Source of the DNA: Mycobacterium paragordonae
GTDB lineage: Bacteria > Actinomycetota > Actinomycetes > Mycobacteriales > Mycobacteriaceae
DNA length: 64,000 bases
Assembly: GCF_003614435.1 (NCBI RefSeq)
Contig: NZ_CP025546.1
Location: forward strand, 3,906,001-3,970,000
Direction of reading: 5' to 3'
Position 1 is the first letter of the stretch, and each line of letters begins with the position of its first letter. The translations under genes were made by a program, and so were the position numbers. The notes under the pieces are model-generated. The model did no database searches. It saw only the letters and a list, made by a program, of their open reading frames with translations, and was not told where the DNA came from. This document shows positions 1 through 8,076 of the stretch, in pieces.

Positions 1-1026
1 CTCCGCCTCGAACGCGGCCAGCCGGCCGGGGAGCACGCGGCAGTCGATCACCGCTTCGGCGGTGGCCGGCACCACGTTGGCCTTGTAACCCGCCTTGAGC
101 ATGGTCGGGTTTGCGGTGTCGTGCAGCACCGCCTTGAGCATCCGCGCCATCGGCCCCAGCTTGTCGATCATCCCGTCGAGGTCAGGTGAGTCGACGTCGA
201 ACGGCAGGCCGGTCTCCTCGCTGACTGCGGCCAGGAACTGGGCGACCATGTCGGTGACCACCAGCGGGAACTGATGGCGGCCGAGCCGGGCCACGGCCTC
301 GGCGACGGCGGTGACCGCGTTGTTGTCGTGCACCATCGACCCGTGCCCCGCGCGGCCGCGAGCGGTCAGCCGCATCCACTGGATGCCCTTCTCGGCGGTC
401 TCGATCAGGTACAGCCGTCGCTCGCCGCCGTCGCGGCGCGGCACGGTCAGCGAAAACCCGCCGACCTCGCCGATCGCTTCGGTGACGCCGTCGAACAGAT
501 CCGGCCGGTTGTCGACCAGCCACTGCGCCCCGTACTTGCCGCCGTGTTCCTCGTCGGCGACGAACGCGAACACCAGGTCCCGCGGCGGCACGATGCCGGC
601 TCGCTTGAAATGCCGGGCCAGCACCAGCGTCATGCCGACCATGTCTTTCATGTCGACGGCGCCGCGGCCCCACACGTAGCCGTCCTCGATAGCGCCGGAG
701 AACGGGTGCACGCTCCAATCGGCCGGTTCGGCCGGGACGACGTCGAGGTGTCCGTGAATCATCAGGGCGCCGCGGGTGCGGTCGGCGCCGGGGAGGCGGG
801 CGAACACATTGCCCCGGCCGGGGGCGCCGGACTCGACATACTCGGTCTCGTACCCGACCTCGGCGAGCTGCTCGGCGATCCACTGGGCGCACTCGGCCTC
901 GCCCTTGGTTGTCTCGAGTTCGCCGGTGTTGCTGGTGTCGAACCGGATCAGCTTGCTGACGGTTTCGGCCACATCGTCTGCCGGATCGAATGGGTCGTTC
1001 GGCTCAGACGCGCTCGCACCGGTCAC
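1..1026 (-). CDS. M20-family metallopeptidase (ArgE/DapE/CPG2-like), 3' end cut by window
   Basis: Cytosolic zinc-dependent amidohydrolase of the M20 family, which cleaves N-acyl amino acids or small peptides; the substrate cannot be told from sequence. The frame runs unbroken to the window edge, so the C-terminus is missing. It shows the first zinc-ligand motif HGHLDVVP, then GRGAVDMKDMVG with the bridging Asp, then the catalytic DEEHGG. The start is taken as the GTG at 1026 because AGGAAAG lies six bases upstream; another GTG two codons earlier is possible. It lies just upstream of, and divergent from, the tRNA-Leu, and matches the position of M. tuberculosis Rv2141c next to this region (from memory, not searched). 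Chromosomal, outside the integrated element. Confidence 0.9.
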   Translation of the reverse strand, partial: MTGASASEPNDPFDPADDVAETVSKLIRFDTSNTGELETTKGEAECAQWIAEQLAEVGYETEYVESGAPGRGNVFARLPGADRTRGALMIHGHLDVVPAEPADWSVHPFSGAIEDGYVWGRGAVDMKDMVGMTLVLARHFKRAGIVPPRDLVFAFVADEEHGGKYGAQWLVDNRPDLFDGVTEAIGEVGGFSLTVPRRDGGERRLYLIETAEKGIQWMRLTARGRAGHGSMVHDNNAVTAVAEAVARLGRHQFPLVVTDMVAQFLAAVSEETGLPFDVDSPDLDGMIDKLGPMARMLKAVLHDTANPTMLKAGYKANVVPATAEAVIDCRVLPGRLAAFEAE

Positions 1027-1050
1027 AGTCACCTTTCCTACCACGGTCCA

Positions 1051-1197
1051 AGGGTGGCGATCCGCAGCGCCCGGCCACGCCGCGCTCACGATCGCCACGG
1101 GGTCGAAGGGTGGCGACCCGCAGCGCCCGGCTCCGCCGCGCTTGCGATCGCCACGGGGTCGTAGGGTGGCGACCCGCAGCGCCCGGCTCCGCCGCGC
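1051..1197. repeat. 56-bp tandem repeat, about 2.6 copies
   Basis: Units start at 1051, 1107 and 1163; each begins AGGGTGGCGA and the third is partial. The second and third units are almost identical, and the first differs at a few positions. Each full unit contains GTGGCGA and its inverse TCGCCAC, so single strands could fold into a hairpin. It lies between the divergent M20 peptidase and tRNA-Leu and resembles the short GC-rich intergenic repeats used as VNTR loci in mycobacteria. Confidence 0.8.
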
Positions 1198-1265
1198 CGC
1201 GAGGCCGATTGGGCCGACGCGAATCGATCCGATAGCCTTAGCTGCCAACTCATGTGGTTGGTCGA

Positions 1266-1351
1266 GTCCGAGTGGCGGAATGGCAGACGCGCTAGCTTGA
1301 GGTGCTAGTGCCCTACTAATGGGCGTGGGGGTTCAAGTCCCCCCTCGGACA
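1266..1351 (+). tRNA. tRNA-Leu (anticodon GAG)
   Basis: Complete class II tRNA. The acceptor stem GTCCGAG (1266-1272) pairs with CTCGGAC (1344-1350), followed by discriminator A at 1351. The anticodon stem CTAGC/GCTAG encloses a loop with GAG, there is a long variable arm, and the T-arm is GGGGG-TTCAAGT-CCCCC. CCA is not encoded. The 3' part from the T-loop onward is the attachment site of the element to the right: 1334-1352 is duplicated exactly at 43186-43204. The tRNA stays intact because the inserted element brings the same 19 bases. Confidence 0.97.
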
Positions 1352-2979
1352 CGTCCGGCGACACGACTTAAGTCGGCAGTCGCCGTGACTCGCTGAAGAT
1401 GCGGGTCGTAGTCGAGGCGCAGGCCCAGGCTTGCGTATACCTGAGCGCGTTCCGCCCCGGTTGCCTCACCAAGCACTGCTGACAGCCCGCCCAATTCCTC
1501 AACCAACTCGCTGATTTGTGCGGCAGTCATGACGCGAGGTCGCTCCGCTTGCTCAAGACGGACCTTCAGCTCGTCGCGCTCGGCGGTGCGGCGGCGCAAT
1601 GCAACAGTCAAATCCTCAACGGCCACACCAGACTCCACGGCGGTAACCAGAGCAGCAACCTTCGCATTCGCCTCGCTGAGCTGGCGCCGCAAGGCCGCGT
1701 AGCCAGCCCCTGCTACCGGGTCCGCGTCTTGCCCGCGTGCCAAGTCGGCCGGATCGGCCAGGGTGGCGATCCATTCGTCAAGTCGCGCAGTCACCTCATC
1801 TTCACGGAGGTAGACGGTGCGCGGGTGATCACTCAGGTCCGCGGGTACCGAACGCGACTTACCGAGCTCACAACGGTAGAGGATGCGTGTTGTTCGCTTC
1901 CCGGCGCGGGCAGCGCCCTGCATCCGCCGTCCACATGCGGCACAGAACAGCAGCCCACGCAGTGCATATGGCACTGTTGACTCTCTGCTGCAAACAAGAC
2001 CGGGACCCCGCCGCGCCTGCATCCGAAGACGAACAGCCTGCGCTAGTTCGTCACGGATCAGCGCTTCATGCGTGCGGCGTTCTGGTGCGATCCAGTCGGC
2101 CTCATCACGCCACCGCATACGAGTCTCATACCCCGCAGCGACATCATCGGGGTTGACCAGAACCTCGTATTTCTCCTGCTTGCCCCAAACACGGATACCG
2201 CGGTACGCCGGGTTGTCGAGTATCGCGCGGATCGCCGAATGGGACCATCCTCGTGGGTCACGATGCCGATTCCGTGCCGGGTCGTACTGGCTCGGTGACG
2301 GTACACCATCGTCGGTGAGCCGTTGCGCGATATAGCGCAGGCCCGCTCCGTCGGCGTACATGCGGTAGATCCGCTCGACGACCGAAGATGTCGCGGGGTC
2401 GGGTTCGAGGCGGTGAAGCCGCTGCCCAAGATTGGCCTTGGCAGGGTTTGGATGCGGGCCGGCATCGACGAGCCGGTAACCGTAGGGTGGTCGACCACCG
2501 AGATATCTGGCGGTGTCGTGCGCGAGTGCTGACATCGCCGTACGGACGCGCATCTGGATTCGAGCGCGCTCTCCCTTGCTCATGCCGCCGAACAGAGTCA
2601 TCACCAGGTCGTGTGCCTCGGAGCCGGGATCGACCGCTCCGCCGACCTCGGGTACCCACAGGCCAACTCCGTAGTGCGTGAGGACAGGGAAGGTGAGCGC
2701 GAACTGCGGCCCGTAGAACGCACGGGCGGGTTCCCCAATCACTACGGCATCAAAGCTACGGTCCCGACAAGCGACATCAGCAAGCAGACGTGACGCCTCT
2801 GGCCTGCGCTTCCACGGCAGTGAACGGCTCTGTCCCACATCGAAGTAGTCGGCGGCGATGAATCCGCCGTGCGGAGTGATCAGGTCCATGGCACGCCGCT
2901 TCTGCCAGCTGCGGCTCGCCTCCGGGTCTTGAGCGTCCTCCGTGCTCACTCGGCCATAGAAGGCGAACCTCAGGCTCAC
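1333..2979 (-). CDS. Large serine recombinase / integrase of the element
   Basis: Site-specific recombinase expected to integrate and excise the element at the tRNA-Leu 3' end. The 548 residues run as follows: resolvase catalytic domain (about 1-150) with nucleophile Ser12 in FYGRVSTED; Recombinase domain (about 165-290) with GGRPPYGYRLV; zinc-ribbon region beginning FCAACGRRM (about 335-390); then a helical, probably coiled-coil, C-terminal part. The GTG start overlaps the stop of the upstream small gene (GTGA), so the two are translationally coupled. The stop codon at 1333-1335 lies inside the tRNA gene, and the last residues (RVRGGT) are encoded antisense to the tRNA 3' end. After excision the frame would continue for 14 more residues. 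Large serine integrases more often use protein-coding genes than tRNA ends, so the target is unusual. Confidence 0.93.
   Translation of the reverse strand: MSLRFAFYGRVSTEDAQDPEASRSWQKRRAMDLITPHGGFIAADYFDVGQSRSLPWKRRPEASRLLADVACRDRSFDAVVIGEPARAFYGPQFALTFPVLTHYGVGLWVPEVGGAVDPGSEAHDLVMTLFGGMSKGERARIQMRVRTAMSALAHDTARYLGGRPPYGYRLVDAGPHPNPAKANLGQRLHRLEPDPATSSVVERIYRMYADGAGLRYIAQRLTDDGVPSPSQYDPARNRHRDPRGWSHSAIRAILDNPAYRGIRVWGKQEKYEVLVNPDDVAAGYETRMRWRDEADWIAPERRTHEALIRDELAQAVRLRMQARRGPGLVCSRESTVPYALRGLLFCAACGRRMQGAARAGKRTTRILYRCELGKSRSVPADLSDHPRTVYLREDEVTARLDEWIATLADPADLARGQDADPVAGAGYAALRRQLSEANAKVAALVTAVESGVAVEDLTVALRRRTAERDELKVRLEQAERPRVMTAAQISELVEELGGLSAVLGEATGAERAQVYASLGLRLDYDPHLQRVTATADLSRVAGRVRGGT
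1334..1352. repeat. Left attachment-core repeat (attL core)
   Basis: CAAGTCCCCCCTCGGACAC, identical to 43186-43204. It covers the T-loop/T-stem 3' half, the acceptor 3' strand and the discriminator of tRNA-Leu. On the minus strand it encodes the last codons of the integrase. Identity ends sharply on both sides (T versus C before, G versus C after). Confidence 0.93.
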
Positions 2980-3173
2980 GCCACTCCCCTCCCTGATCCA
3001 AGCATCCGGTCCCGCACAGCCATTATCACGTGTACCAGCGCGCGGTTGGCCTCGGACGGAAGTCGATATTGGTTGGGCACAACAATTTCAACACCCCCCT
3101 CTGACACCGTCGGCGCATCGGGACGAGCGTCACACCCGGAGCGAGCACGTGCTGCTCGGGACCTGTCAGCCAT
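2976..3173 (-). CDS. Small basic protein in the xis/RDF position
   Basis: 65-residue protein of unrecognised family. The ATG at 3173 overlaps the end of the Rep gene by 8 bases, and its stop overlaps the integrase GTG start, so rep, this gene and int form one coupled unit. In pSAM2-type AICEs the gene between rep and int is xis, so a directionality factor is the best positional guess. No MerR/Xis-like winged-helix motif is obvious. The N-terminal third is Arg/Ala-rich (MADRSRAARARSG) and the C-terminal half looks helical (SEANRALVHVIMAVRDRM). An upstream in-frame ATG at 3218 would give 80 residues inside rep, but the coupled start is preferred. Confidence 0.65.
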   Translation of the reverse strand: MADRSRAARARSGCDARPDAPTVSEGGVEIVVPNQYRLPSEANRALVHVIMAVRDRMLGSGRGVA

Positions 3174-4671
3174 CGCTTCCCCCTGGCGGATCCCATTGTT
3201 GATTGCGGGCTTGGCCACGGACTTCGATCAGTCCGATGCGGCGGGTGTGGATGTGTTGGACGGCCGCGGAGTAGATGAGGGTCCGGTCGCCGAGGCTGGT
3301 GGGGCCGGCACGATCGAATTCCCATGCCACCAGATCATCGCCATCGGTGGAGTCGAGGCCGAGATCATGTTGGTGCGCAGTGCTTTTTAAACGTTGTTCA
3401 CGGGTCCAGGCCGCGCGACGTTCGCGCAGCGCGGTCATCGTGGTGGAATAGCGGCGGGATTTGCTGGTGATGTGGCCCCGGTAGCCCAGGGTGTGCAGCC
3501 ACCGACCGACACCGGCCAGTCCCTTATCGGCGAGTTGGCTGATGGCGGTCAGGATCGCCCGAACGTGGTCGCAGACATCGAGGTCAGCGATGGCCTCGGT
3601 GGAGATGCGTCGCGCGCTGATCCCGACGTCAGCTAAGGATTTGGTGACGTATTTCGCGAGGTAGCGAGCTACGCGGCGGCCTGGAAGAACCCCGCCGTGT
3701 GGTGAATCCTCCTGCACAGCAGAGCCGTCCGTGCCGGCGTGCCGGTTGTCGATGGGTTGGGTGTCGACTTGTGTGCCGAACCTGATCACCCGTGTCGCTG
3801 TATTTGAGGATGAGTCGGTGACCGTCACGGCCACGGTTCGAACGGCCTGTTGGATGATGGTGGCCAGTTCGGTTGCCGCAAGGGGCGCATGCCAGTCATG
3901 ACCGCCAGAGTCATCGCTGTCGGGCGGGTCGAGGCGGATCAGGGCATGAATGTGCGGGATGAGCCGGGCTTGCAGTTCGACGACTTTGATGAAGCTGACC
4001 TGCACCGCATCCGGGTCGGCGCCCGAAGCACGTAGCTCTCGGCGCAGTGTGCGTCGCAGGGTGATGGTGAAGCGTCGCCACAGTTCGGGCAGGTGCCATG
4101 TGAACAGGACATGCCCGGTGTAGTCGTAGCAGTCCGCGCAGATCGGCTGTCCCGCATAGATATCACCTTCGCCGTGGGTTGTGCTGCACCACAGTGGTTT
4201 TCCATGCGGGCATCGGCGGTAGCCGCCAGTGTGGTGGTGGTCGCGACACACACGCTGCTTCTTGTCGCCTGCACGCGCGGCGGCGTGAACAGGCCCGTAG
4301 CTAGGTGCGGTGAGGGTGACGAACACCTGCGGACGATCGGCCACTGCTGCGGGGATGTTGTGGTGGCCGCCGGCGGTGCCAGCGTGCACGAGCTGCCACG
4401 TGTCGCGGGCGTACAGGTCTGAGCACGATGGGCATACCTGTGCGCGGCGGTTGTTGCACCGTGTCCACACCACCCGATCGCGGCCTATCTCGTCGGTACC
4501 TCTGAGTTGGATGGGGTGGGCGCAGAAGCCAACAGATTCCGCGCGCCGCCACCACGATTCGAACCCCGTCGAGGACGCGCGGCGCACCATCTGATCCACC
4601 ACCGCATTGGTGTCGATCGAGCCGGGAACCCCGGGCAACACCAGCGTGGGGGCTGTCGTTGCAGTAGTCAC
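3166..4671 (-). CDS. RepSA-like rolling-circle replication initiator
   Basis: Plasmid-type initiator protein of 501 residues, the family that replicates excised AICE circles. It has an N-terminal Cys-rich metal-binding region (CNNRRAQVCPSC near 72-83, and further Cys/His pairs to about 182). It carries the HUH metal motif as H240-I-H242 in LIPHIHALIRLD, and a candidate catalytic tyrosine motif RYLAKYVTKS with Tyr337 and Tyr341. The start ATG overlaps the translocase stop by 4 bases (ATGA), and its own 3' end overlaps the xis-position gene. Replication after excision is known for pSAM2 RepSA; here it is inferred. Confidence 0.9.
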   Translation of the reverse strand: MTTATTAPTLVLPGVPGSIDTNAVVDQMVRRASSTGFESWWRRAESVGFCAHPIQLRGTDEIGRDRVVWTRCNNRRAQVCPSCSDLYARDTWQLVHAGTAGGHHNIPAAVADRPQVFVTLTAPSYGPVHAAARAGDKKQRVCRDHHHTGGYRRCPHGKPLWCSTTHGEGDIYAGQPICADCYDYTGHVLFTWHLPELWRRFTITLRRTLRRELRASGADPDAVQVSFIKVVELQARLIPHIHALIRLDPPDSDDSGGHDWHAPLAATELATIIQQAVRTVAVTVTDSSSNTATRVIRFGTQVDTQPIDNRHAGTDGSAVQEDSPHGGVLPGRRVARYLAKYVTKSLADVGISARRISTEAIADLDVCDHVRAILTAISQLADKGLAGVGRWLHTLGYRGHITSKSRRYSTTMTALRERRAAWTREQRLKSTAHQHDLGLDSTDGDDLVAWEFDRAGPTSLGDRTLIYSAAVQHIHTRRIGLIEVRGQARNQQWDPPGGSDG

Positions 4672-6101
4672 CGTTGACCCCGGGCGGTGTCGGTGCGCCC
4701 GCTGTTGGACTGGTTGGTTCGGGTCGCGGCACGAGGTGGCCGGAATCGTGCTGCCAGAGTGGCGATGTCGTGGTCGGCGACGTGAAATGCCCGTACCCGC
4801 ACCGGTTGGGCCGTGCCATCGATCATCATGTAGCCCACACCGGGAGTGGTGTCGGGGATGTGATCGCAGTCGGCCCCCGCGTCGCGGGCGCCCTGGCCCA
4901 AAACCATGGTGGTTTGGGTGGCTTCGGTCAACCGCAACCCGATTCGCACGGTAAACAGCTGCCGCACCGGCAGGGTGTCTTTGGCCGGATCTTGCACCGC
5001 TGCCACCACCGAAATGCCGACGGCCCGGCCTTGGGAGAGCAGCAGGCCCAACAGCTGTTCAATTTCGCTGCGCACCTTGCGGTCGGTCACATACGCAGTC
5101 AGCGCGGCGATCTCATCGATCACCACCACGAATAACGGCTCAGTCGGAGTCGGGGTGTGCATGCGCGTCTTGCCCCGTAACCGATTGGCGCGGGCGTGCA
5201 TCACCTCCACTAGTTGCCGCAGCAGGTACAGGGTGGTGCCAGTGGCGTCGTGGGTGAACACCGTGAACATGGGTGCTCCGGCGCCCAGTTCCATGCCGCC
5301 TTTCGGGTCGATGACGCAGAGCCGCACTTGTCCGGTTTTCACGGCGGGGGCGAGGCCAGCGATCAGTGACCACAACACTGAACCTTTCCCCGCGCCGGTC
5401 GCGCCAGCCACGAGCAGGTGGTGGCCAAGCAGAGGTAGGTGCCACCAGTGGCGGGTTTCGGTGATCCCGACCCGCACCGACCCCACATCCACCGCAGTCG
5501 CCGTCGTGGGCATGGGCAGGGCAATCGGGTCGGCCAGCACGTCGCCGCGCATCAGGGTGATGCGTAGCTCTCCGGGCGCGGTCGCGCGGATGGCGATCCG
5601 GTCGGCACGCCAGGCGGCGGCTAGCGCCTCGGATTGCTTGTGCCAATCAGCCAGGGAGTGGCCGGTGACCACTCGCAGCGCCAGGACGTCGGTCGTCTTG
5701 CCGATGCGCACCGACTGCAAGGTCGGCACCAAGGTGCGTTCGCCAAGTGTGGCGGTCAGGCCGTGCAGGGTGCACACCGATTGCCAGGTGCGGGTGTAGC
5801 GCGACCAGGTCAACCAGCGCCGCCGCACCGGCTCGGTGACCCATCCGTGAAACGATCGCGGGTCCAGCCACGCCCAGCCCGCATACGCGGCAGCGAAAGC
5901 AATACCGATGATCAGACCCGCGCGTGAGCCATGGGTAATGGCCATCGCCACGCTGGCGATGATCGGGATGCTGATGGCCGGGAACAGGACCGCCCACCAC
6001 AGCAGATACCCGGCCGCTTTGAACAGTGAGAGGATGAGGTCGGTGATCCAGTCGTCGTCGTTGGATTGAGAGTTCTTGCTGTTTTTGTAGTTTGATGCCA
6101 T
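4668..6101 (-). CDS. FtsK/SpoIIIE-type conjugative DNA translocase (TraSA-like)
   Basis: Single-protein transfer pump that moves double-stranded DNA between mycelia or cells in AICEs. The 477 residues have a polar N-terminus, two predicted membrane segments (about 24-62), then a cytosolic RecA-like motor with Walker A GATGAGKGS near 230 and Walker B VVVIDEIAAL near 320. No relaxase or type IV secretion genes are nearby, which fits the AICE mode of transfer. It is the first gene of the tra-rep-xis-int overlapping run; the regulator gene 6191-6535 lies 89 bases upstream in the same direction. Confidence 0.93.
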   Translation of the reverse strand: MASNYKNSKNSQSNDDDWITDLILSLFKAAGYLLWWAVLFPAISIPIIASVAMAITHGSRAGLIIGIAFAAAYAGWAWLDPRSFHGWVTEPVRRRWLTWSRYTRTWQSVCTLHGLTATLGERTLVPTLQSVRIGKTTDVLALRVVTGHSLADWHKQSEALAAAWRADRIAIRATAPGELRITLMRGDVLADPIALPMPTTATAVDVGSVRVGITETRHWWHLPLLGHHLLVAGATGAGKGSVLWSLIAGLAPAVKTGQVRLCVIDPKGGMELGAGAPMFTVFTHDATGTTLYLLRQLVEVMHARANRLRGKTRMHTPTPTEPLFVVVIDEIAALTAYVTDRKVRSEIEQLLGLLLSQGRAVGISVVAAVQDPAKDTLPVRQLFTVRIGLRLTEATQTTMVLGQGARDAGADCDHIPDTTPGVGYMMIDGTAQPVRVRAFHVADHDIATLAARFRPPRAATRTNQSNSGRTDTARGQR

Positions 6102-6190
6102 GACAGGCGTCCCTCTGGTGAGTGAATGGTCGATAGCAGCTCACGTGCTGGGGCGCGACACCCACGAGCGCCGCGCCCCAGCAAATGGGG

Positions 6191-6535
6191 TTATTTCTGC
6201 GCGCGGGACGCTTGATCGCTCGGCGCAGCCGCGGGGTTGGTGGGGGTGATGGCGTCGGCACGGAACGCCACGCCGCTGCGATCACCTTGAGCCCAAGGGA
6301 TAGCAACCAGACCCGCGACTGAAACAGGTTGGGTGACTGTCACTTTCGGATCCCCGGCGACGGTGACGTTGAGCACTTCACCACCGGTGTCATCCAACGC
6401 CAACAGCTGCGCGGCATACAGTGGCACGCCGGTGGCGGTGTCCACTTTTGGGCTGCCGGTCTCGAAGTTCAGCCGCGGCTCGGCCGCTCGGGTGACGATG
6501 AACCGTGTGCCTGATGTGTCGATTCTTAAACGCAT
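6191..6535 (-). CDS. SCO3933-type small regulatory protein of AICEs
   Basis: 114 residues from the ATG at 6535, preceded by AAAGGA. It begins MRLRIDTSGTRFIVTRA and contains PLYAAQLLALDD and QPVSVAGLVAIPW, the pattern I recall for the conserved 'SCO3933 family regulatory protein' that precedes tra/rep genes in actinomycete elements. No membrane segment and no recognisable DNA-binding motif; its biochemical activity is not established. It is the first gene of the leftward transfer/replication/integration operon. Confidence 0.8.
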   Translation of the reverse strand: MRLRIDTSGTRFIVTRAAEPRLNFETGSPKVDTATGVPLYAAQLLALDDTGGEVLNVTVAGDPKVTVTQPVSVAGLVAIPWAQGDRSGVAFRADAITPTNPAAAPSDQASRAQK

Positions 6536-6672
6536 TGTCCCGCTGTTCCTTTCGTGATCTGTTTGCGCCCGTTGCGGCGCTGGGCTCAGTTCACGTGGAC
6601 ATCGCGGACGTAGCGAGGGACGTTGGCAGGCATTGCCGACACTGCCGCAGACATTTCGGACACGACAGGGAC

Positions 6673-6698
6673 ATGCCCGTGGGCATCGGACGGGCATC
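6673..6698. promoter_or_regulatory. Candidate operator between the divergent regulator and transfer operons
   Basis: ATGCCC-GT-GGGCAT at 6673-6686 is a perfect 6-bp inverted repeat, and a third half-site GGGCAT follows at 6692-6697. It lies in the 239-bp gap between the SCO3933-type gene (leftward) and the HTH regulator (rightward), the expected place for control of excision and transfer. Binding by the HTH protein is inferred. Confidence 0.4.
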
Positions 6699-6774
6699 AC
6701 CGCCGCGGGGCGGCGGCAGTCGCATGGCAAACTAGGAACCACGCGCTGAGGATGGACAGGGATGACACGGAAAG

Positions 6775-7593
6775 ATGTGCGCTGAGACGACGGGCGATCA
6801 GGACGGCGACGCCGAGGCCGCCACGATCCCCAACGATCGCCTCACCCAACGGCTGCACGCCAAGGGACTCTCCCCACAGAGGTTCGCCACTGCGGTGGGC
6901 GTGGATATCAAGACGGTGCGCCGCTGGCTGGCCAACATCGACTACAACGTCCGCGAGGACAACGCCCGCCGCGCCGCTAAGCTGCTTGGCTGCACACCGC
7001 ACAACCTGTGGCCCAACCAGTATCCTGCCCCTACCGCGAGCGCGCTGGCGACGACGTCGCTGGGTGGTCCGTTCACCGCGACGCTGTATGCCAGCCGCAC
7101 CCAGCTGCCGATCACGACGTGGCAGCAGCATTTCGGCGACGCCACCACCGGCATCGACATCCTCGTCCTGGCGGCCACGTTCCTGTTTGACACCCTCGAC
7201 GGCTTCCTCGACATTCTGCTCGACGCCGCCGCCCGCGGTGTGGCGGTGCGGTTTCTCGTCGGGGATCCTGACACTGCCACCACGATCCTGCGCGGCAAGG
7301 AGGAAGGCATCGGCGAGGCCGTCATCGCCCGCTGCCGCACGTCCGTGGAGTTGCTCGCCCCGCATGCCGATACCCCGGGGCTGGATATCCGCACCCACGA
7401 CACCACGCTCTACACGTCGATCTTCCGGGTCGACGACGCCATGATCGTCAACTTCCACATCTACGGCTCACCCGGGCGCAACAACCCCGTGCTTGTGCTG
7501 TCGCGCCACCACGAACCACGGCTCTGGGCCACCCTCGAAGACGCTTTCACCCAGGTCTGGGATCGCGCCAGACCGCTCAGCGCGAAAGGCTGA
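6775..7593 (+). CDS. HTH regulator with C-terminal PLD-like (DUF5919-type) domain
   Basis: 272 residues. An XRE/Cro-like helix-turn-helix lies at about 20-75 (LSPQRFATAVGVDIKTVRRW). A C-terminal domain of about 170 residues follows, with LYASRTQLPITTW, TFLFDTLDGFLDIL and VRFLVGDPD, the pattern of the phospholipase-D-like DUF5919 domain, without an obvious HKD catalytic motif. This architecture is common beside AICE transfer genes. It is divergent from the tra-rep-int operon and 5 bases ahead of the Nudix gene, so it probably controls element induction (inference). Confidence 0.85.
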   Translation: MCAETTGDQDGDAEAATIPNDRLTQRLHAKGLSPQRFATAVGVDIKTVRRWLANIDYNVREDNARRAAKLLGCTPHNLWPNQYPAPTASALATTSLGGPFTATLYASRTQLPITTWQQHFGDATTGIDILVLAATFLFDTLDGFLDILLDAAARGVAVRFLVGDPDTATTILRGKEEGIGEAVIARCRTSVELLAPHADTPGLDIRTHDTTLYTSIFRVDDAMIVNFHIYGSPGRNNPVLVLSRHHEPRLWATLEDAFTQVWDRARPLSAKG

Positions 7594-7598
7594 ACCCT

Positions 7599-8066
7599 AT
7601 GCGAACCGACTACTACAACGACCCCAACGCCCCGCTGCCCAACAGCGTCGTTCCGTCAGCCTCGGCCATCGTCACCGACGAACAGGGTCGTATCCTGCTG
7701 ATCAAACGCCGCGACAACACCCTGTGGGCGCTACCCGGCGGCGGACACGACATCGGCGAAACGATTGCCGACACCGCCGTCCGGGAAGTCAAAGAGGAAA
7801 CCGGGCTCGACATTGAAGTCACCGGCCTTGTCGGTGTCTACACCAACCCGCAGCATGTCGTCGCGTTCACCGATGGCGAAGTCCGCCAACAGTTCTCTCT
7901 GTCCTTCACCACCAAGGTTCTCGGCGGTACCCTGGCCATCGATCACGAAAGCACCGACATCGCCTGGACCGATCCCGACGACATCCCCAATCTGGACATG
8001 CACCCGTCGATGCGACTGCGCATCGAGCACTACCTGCAACACCGCGACAGCCCCTACCTCGGCTAA
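7599..8066 (+). CDS. Nudix hydrolase, candidate Pif-like immunity factor
   Basis: 155 residues with a full Nudix box at about 48-70: GGHDIGETIADTAVREVKEE, followed by TGL. All catalytic Glu/Arg positions are present, so it should bind Mg2+ and hydrolyse a nucleoside-diphosphate derivative. The Nudix protein Pif of pSAM2 prevents redundant transfer into cells that already carry the element (established for pSAM2). Position and cotranscription with the HTH regulator suggest the same role here, but a housekeeping sanitising function is not excluded. Confidence 0.88.
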   Translation: MRTDYYNDPNAPLPNSVVPSASAIVTDEQGRILLIKRRDNTLWALPGGGHDIGETIADTAVREVKEETGLDIEVTGLVGVYTNPQHVVAFTDGEVRQQFSLSFTTKVLGGTLAIDHESTDIAWTDPDDIPNLDMHPSMRLRIEHYLQHRDSPYLG

Positions 8067-8076
8067 CCGGCTGGGT

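Noticed and set aside
182-892. Arg-rich minus-strand frame near the left edge
   Set aside because: Out of frame with the clear M20 peptidase on the same strand, which carries the catalytic motifs.
1033-1265. 56-bp tandem repeats as part of the mobile element
   Set aside because: They lie left of the tRNA, outside the 19-bp boundary, and look like ordinary mycobacterial intergenic repeats.
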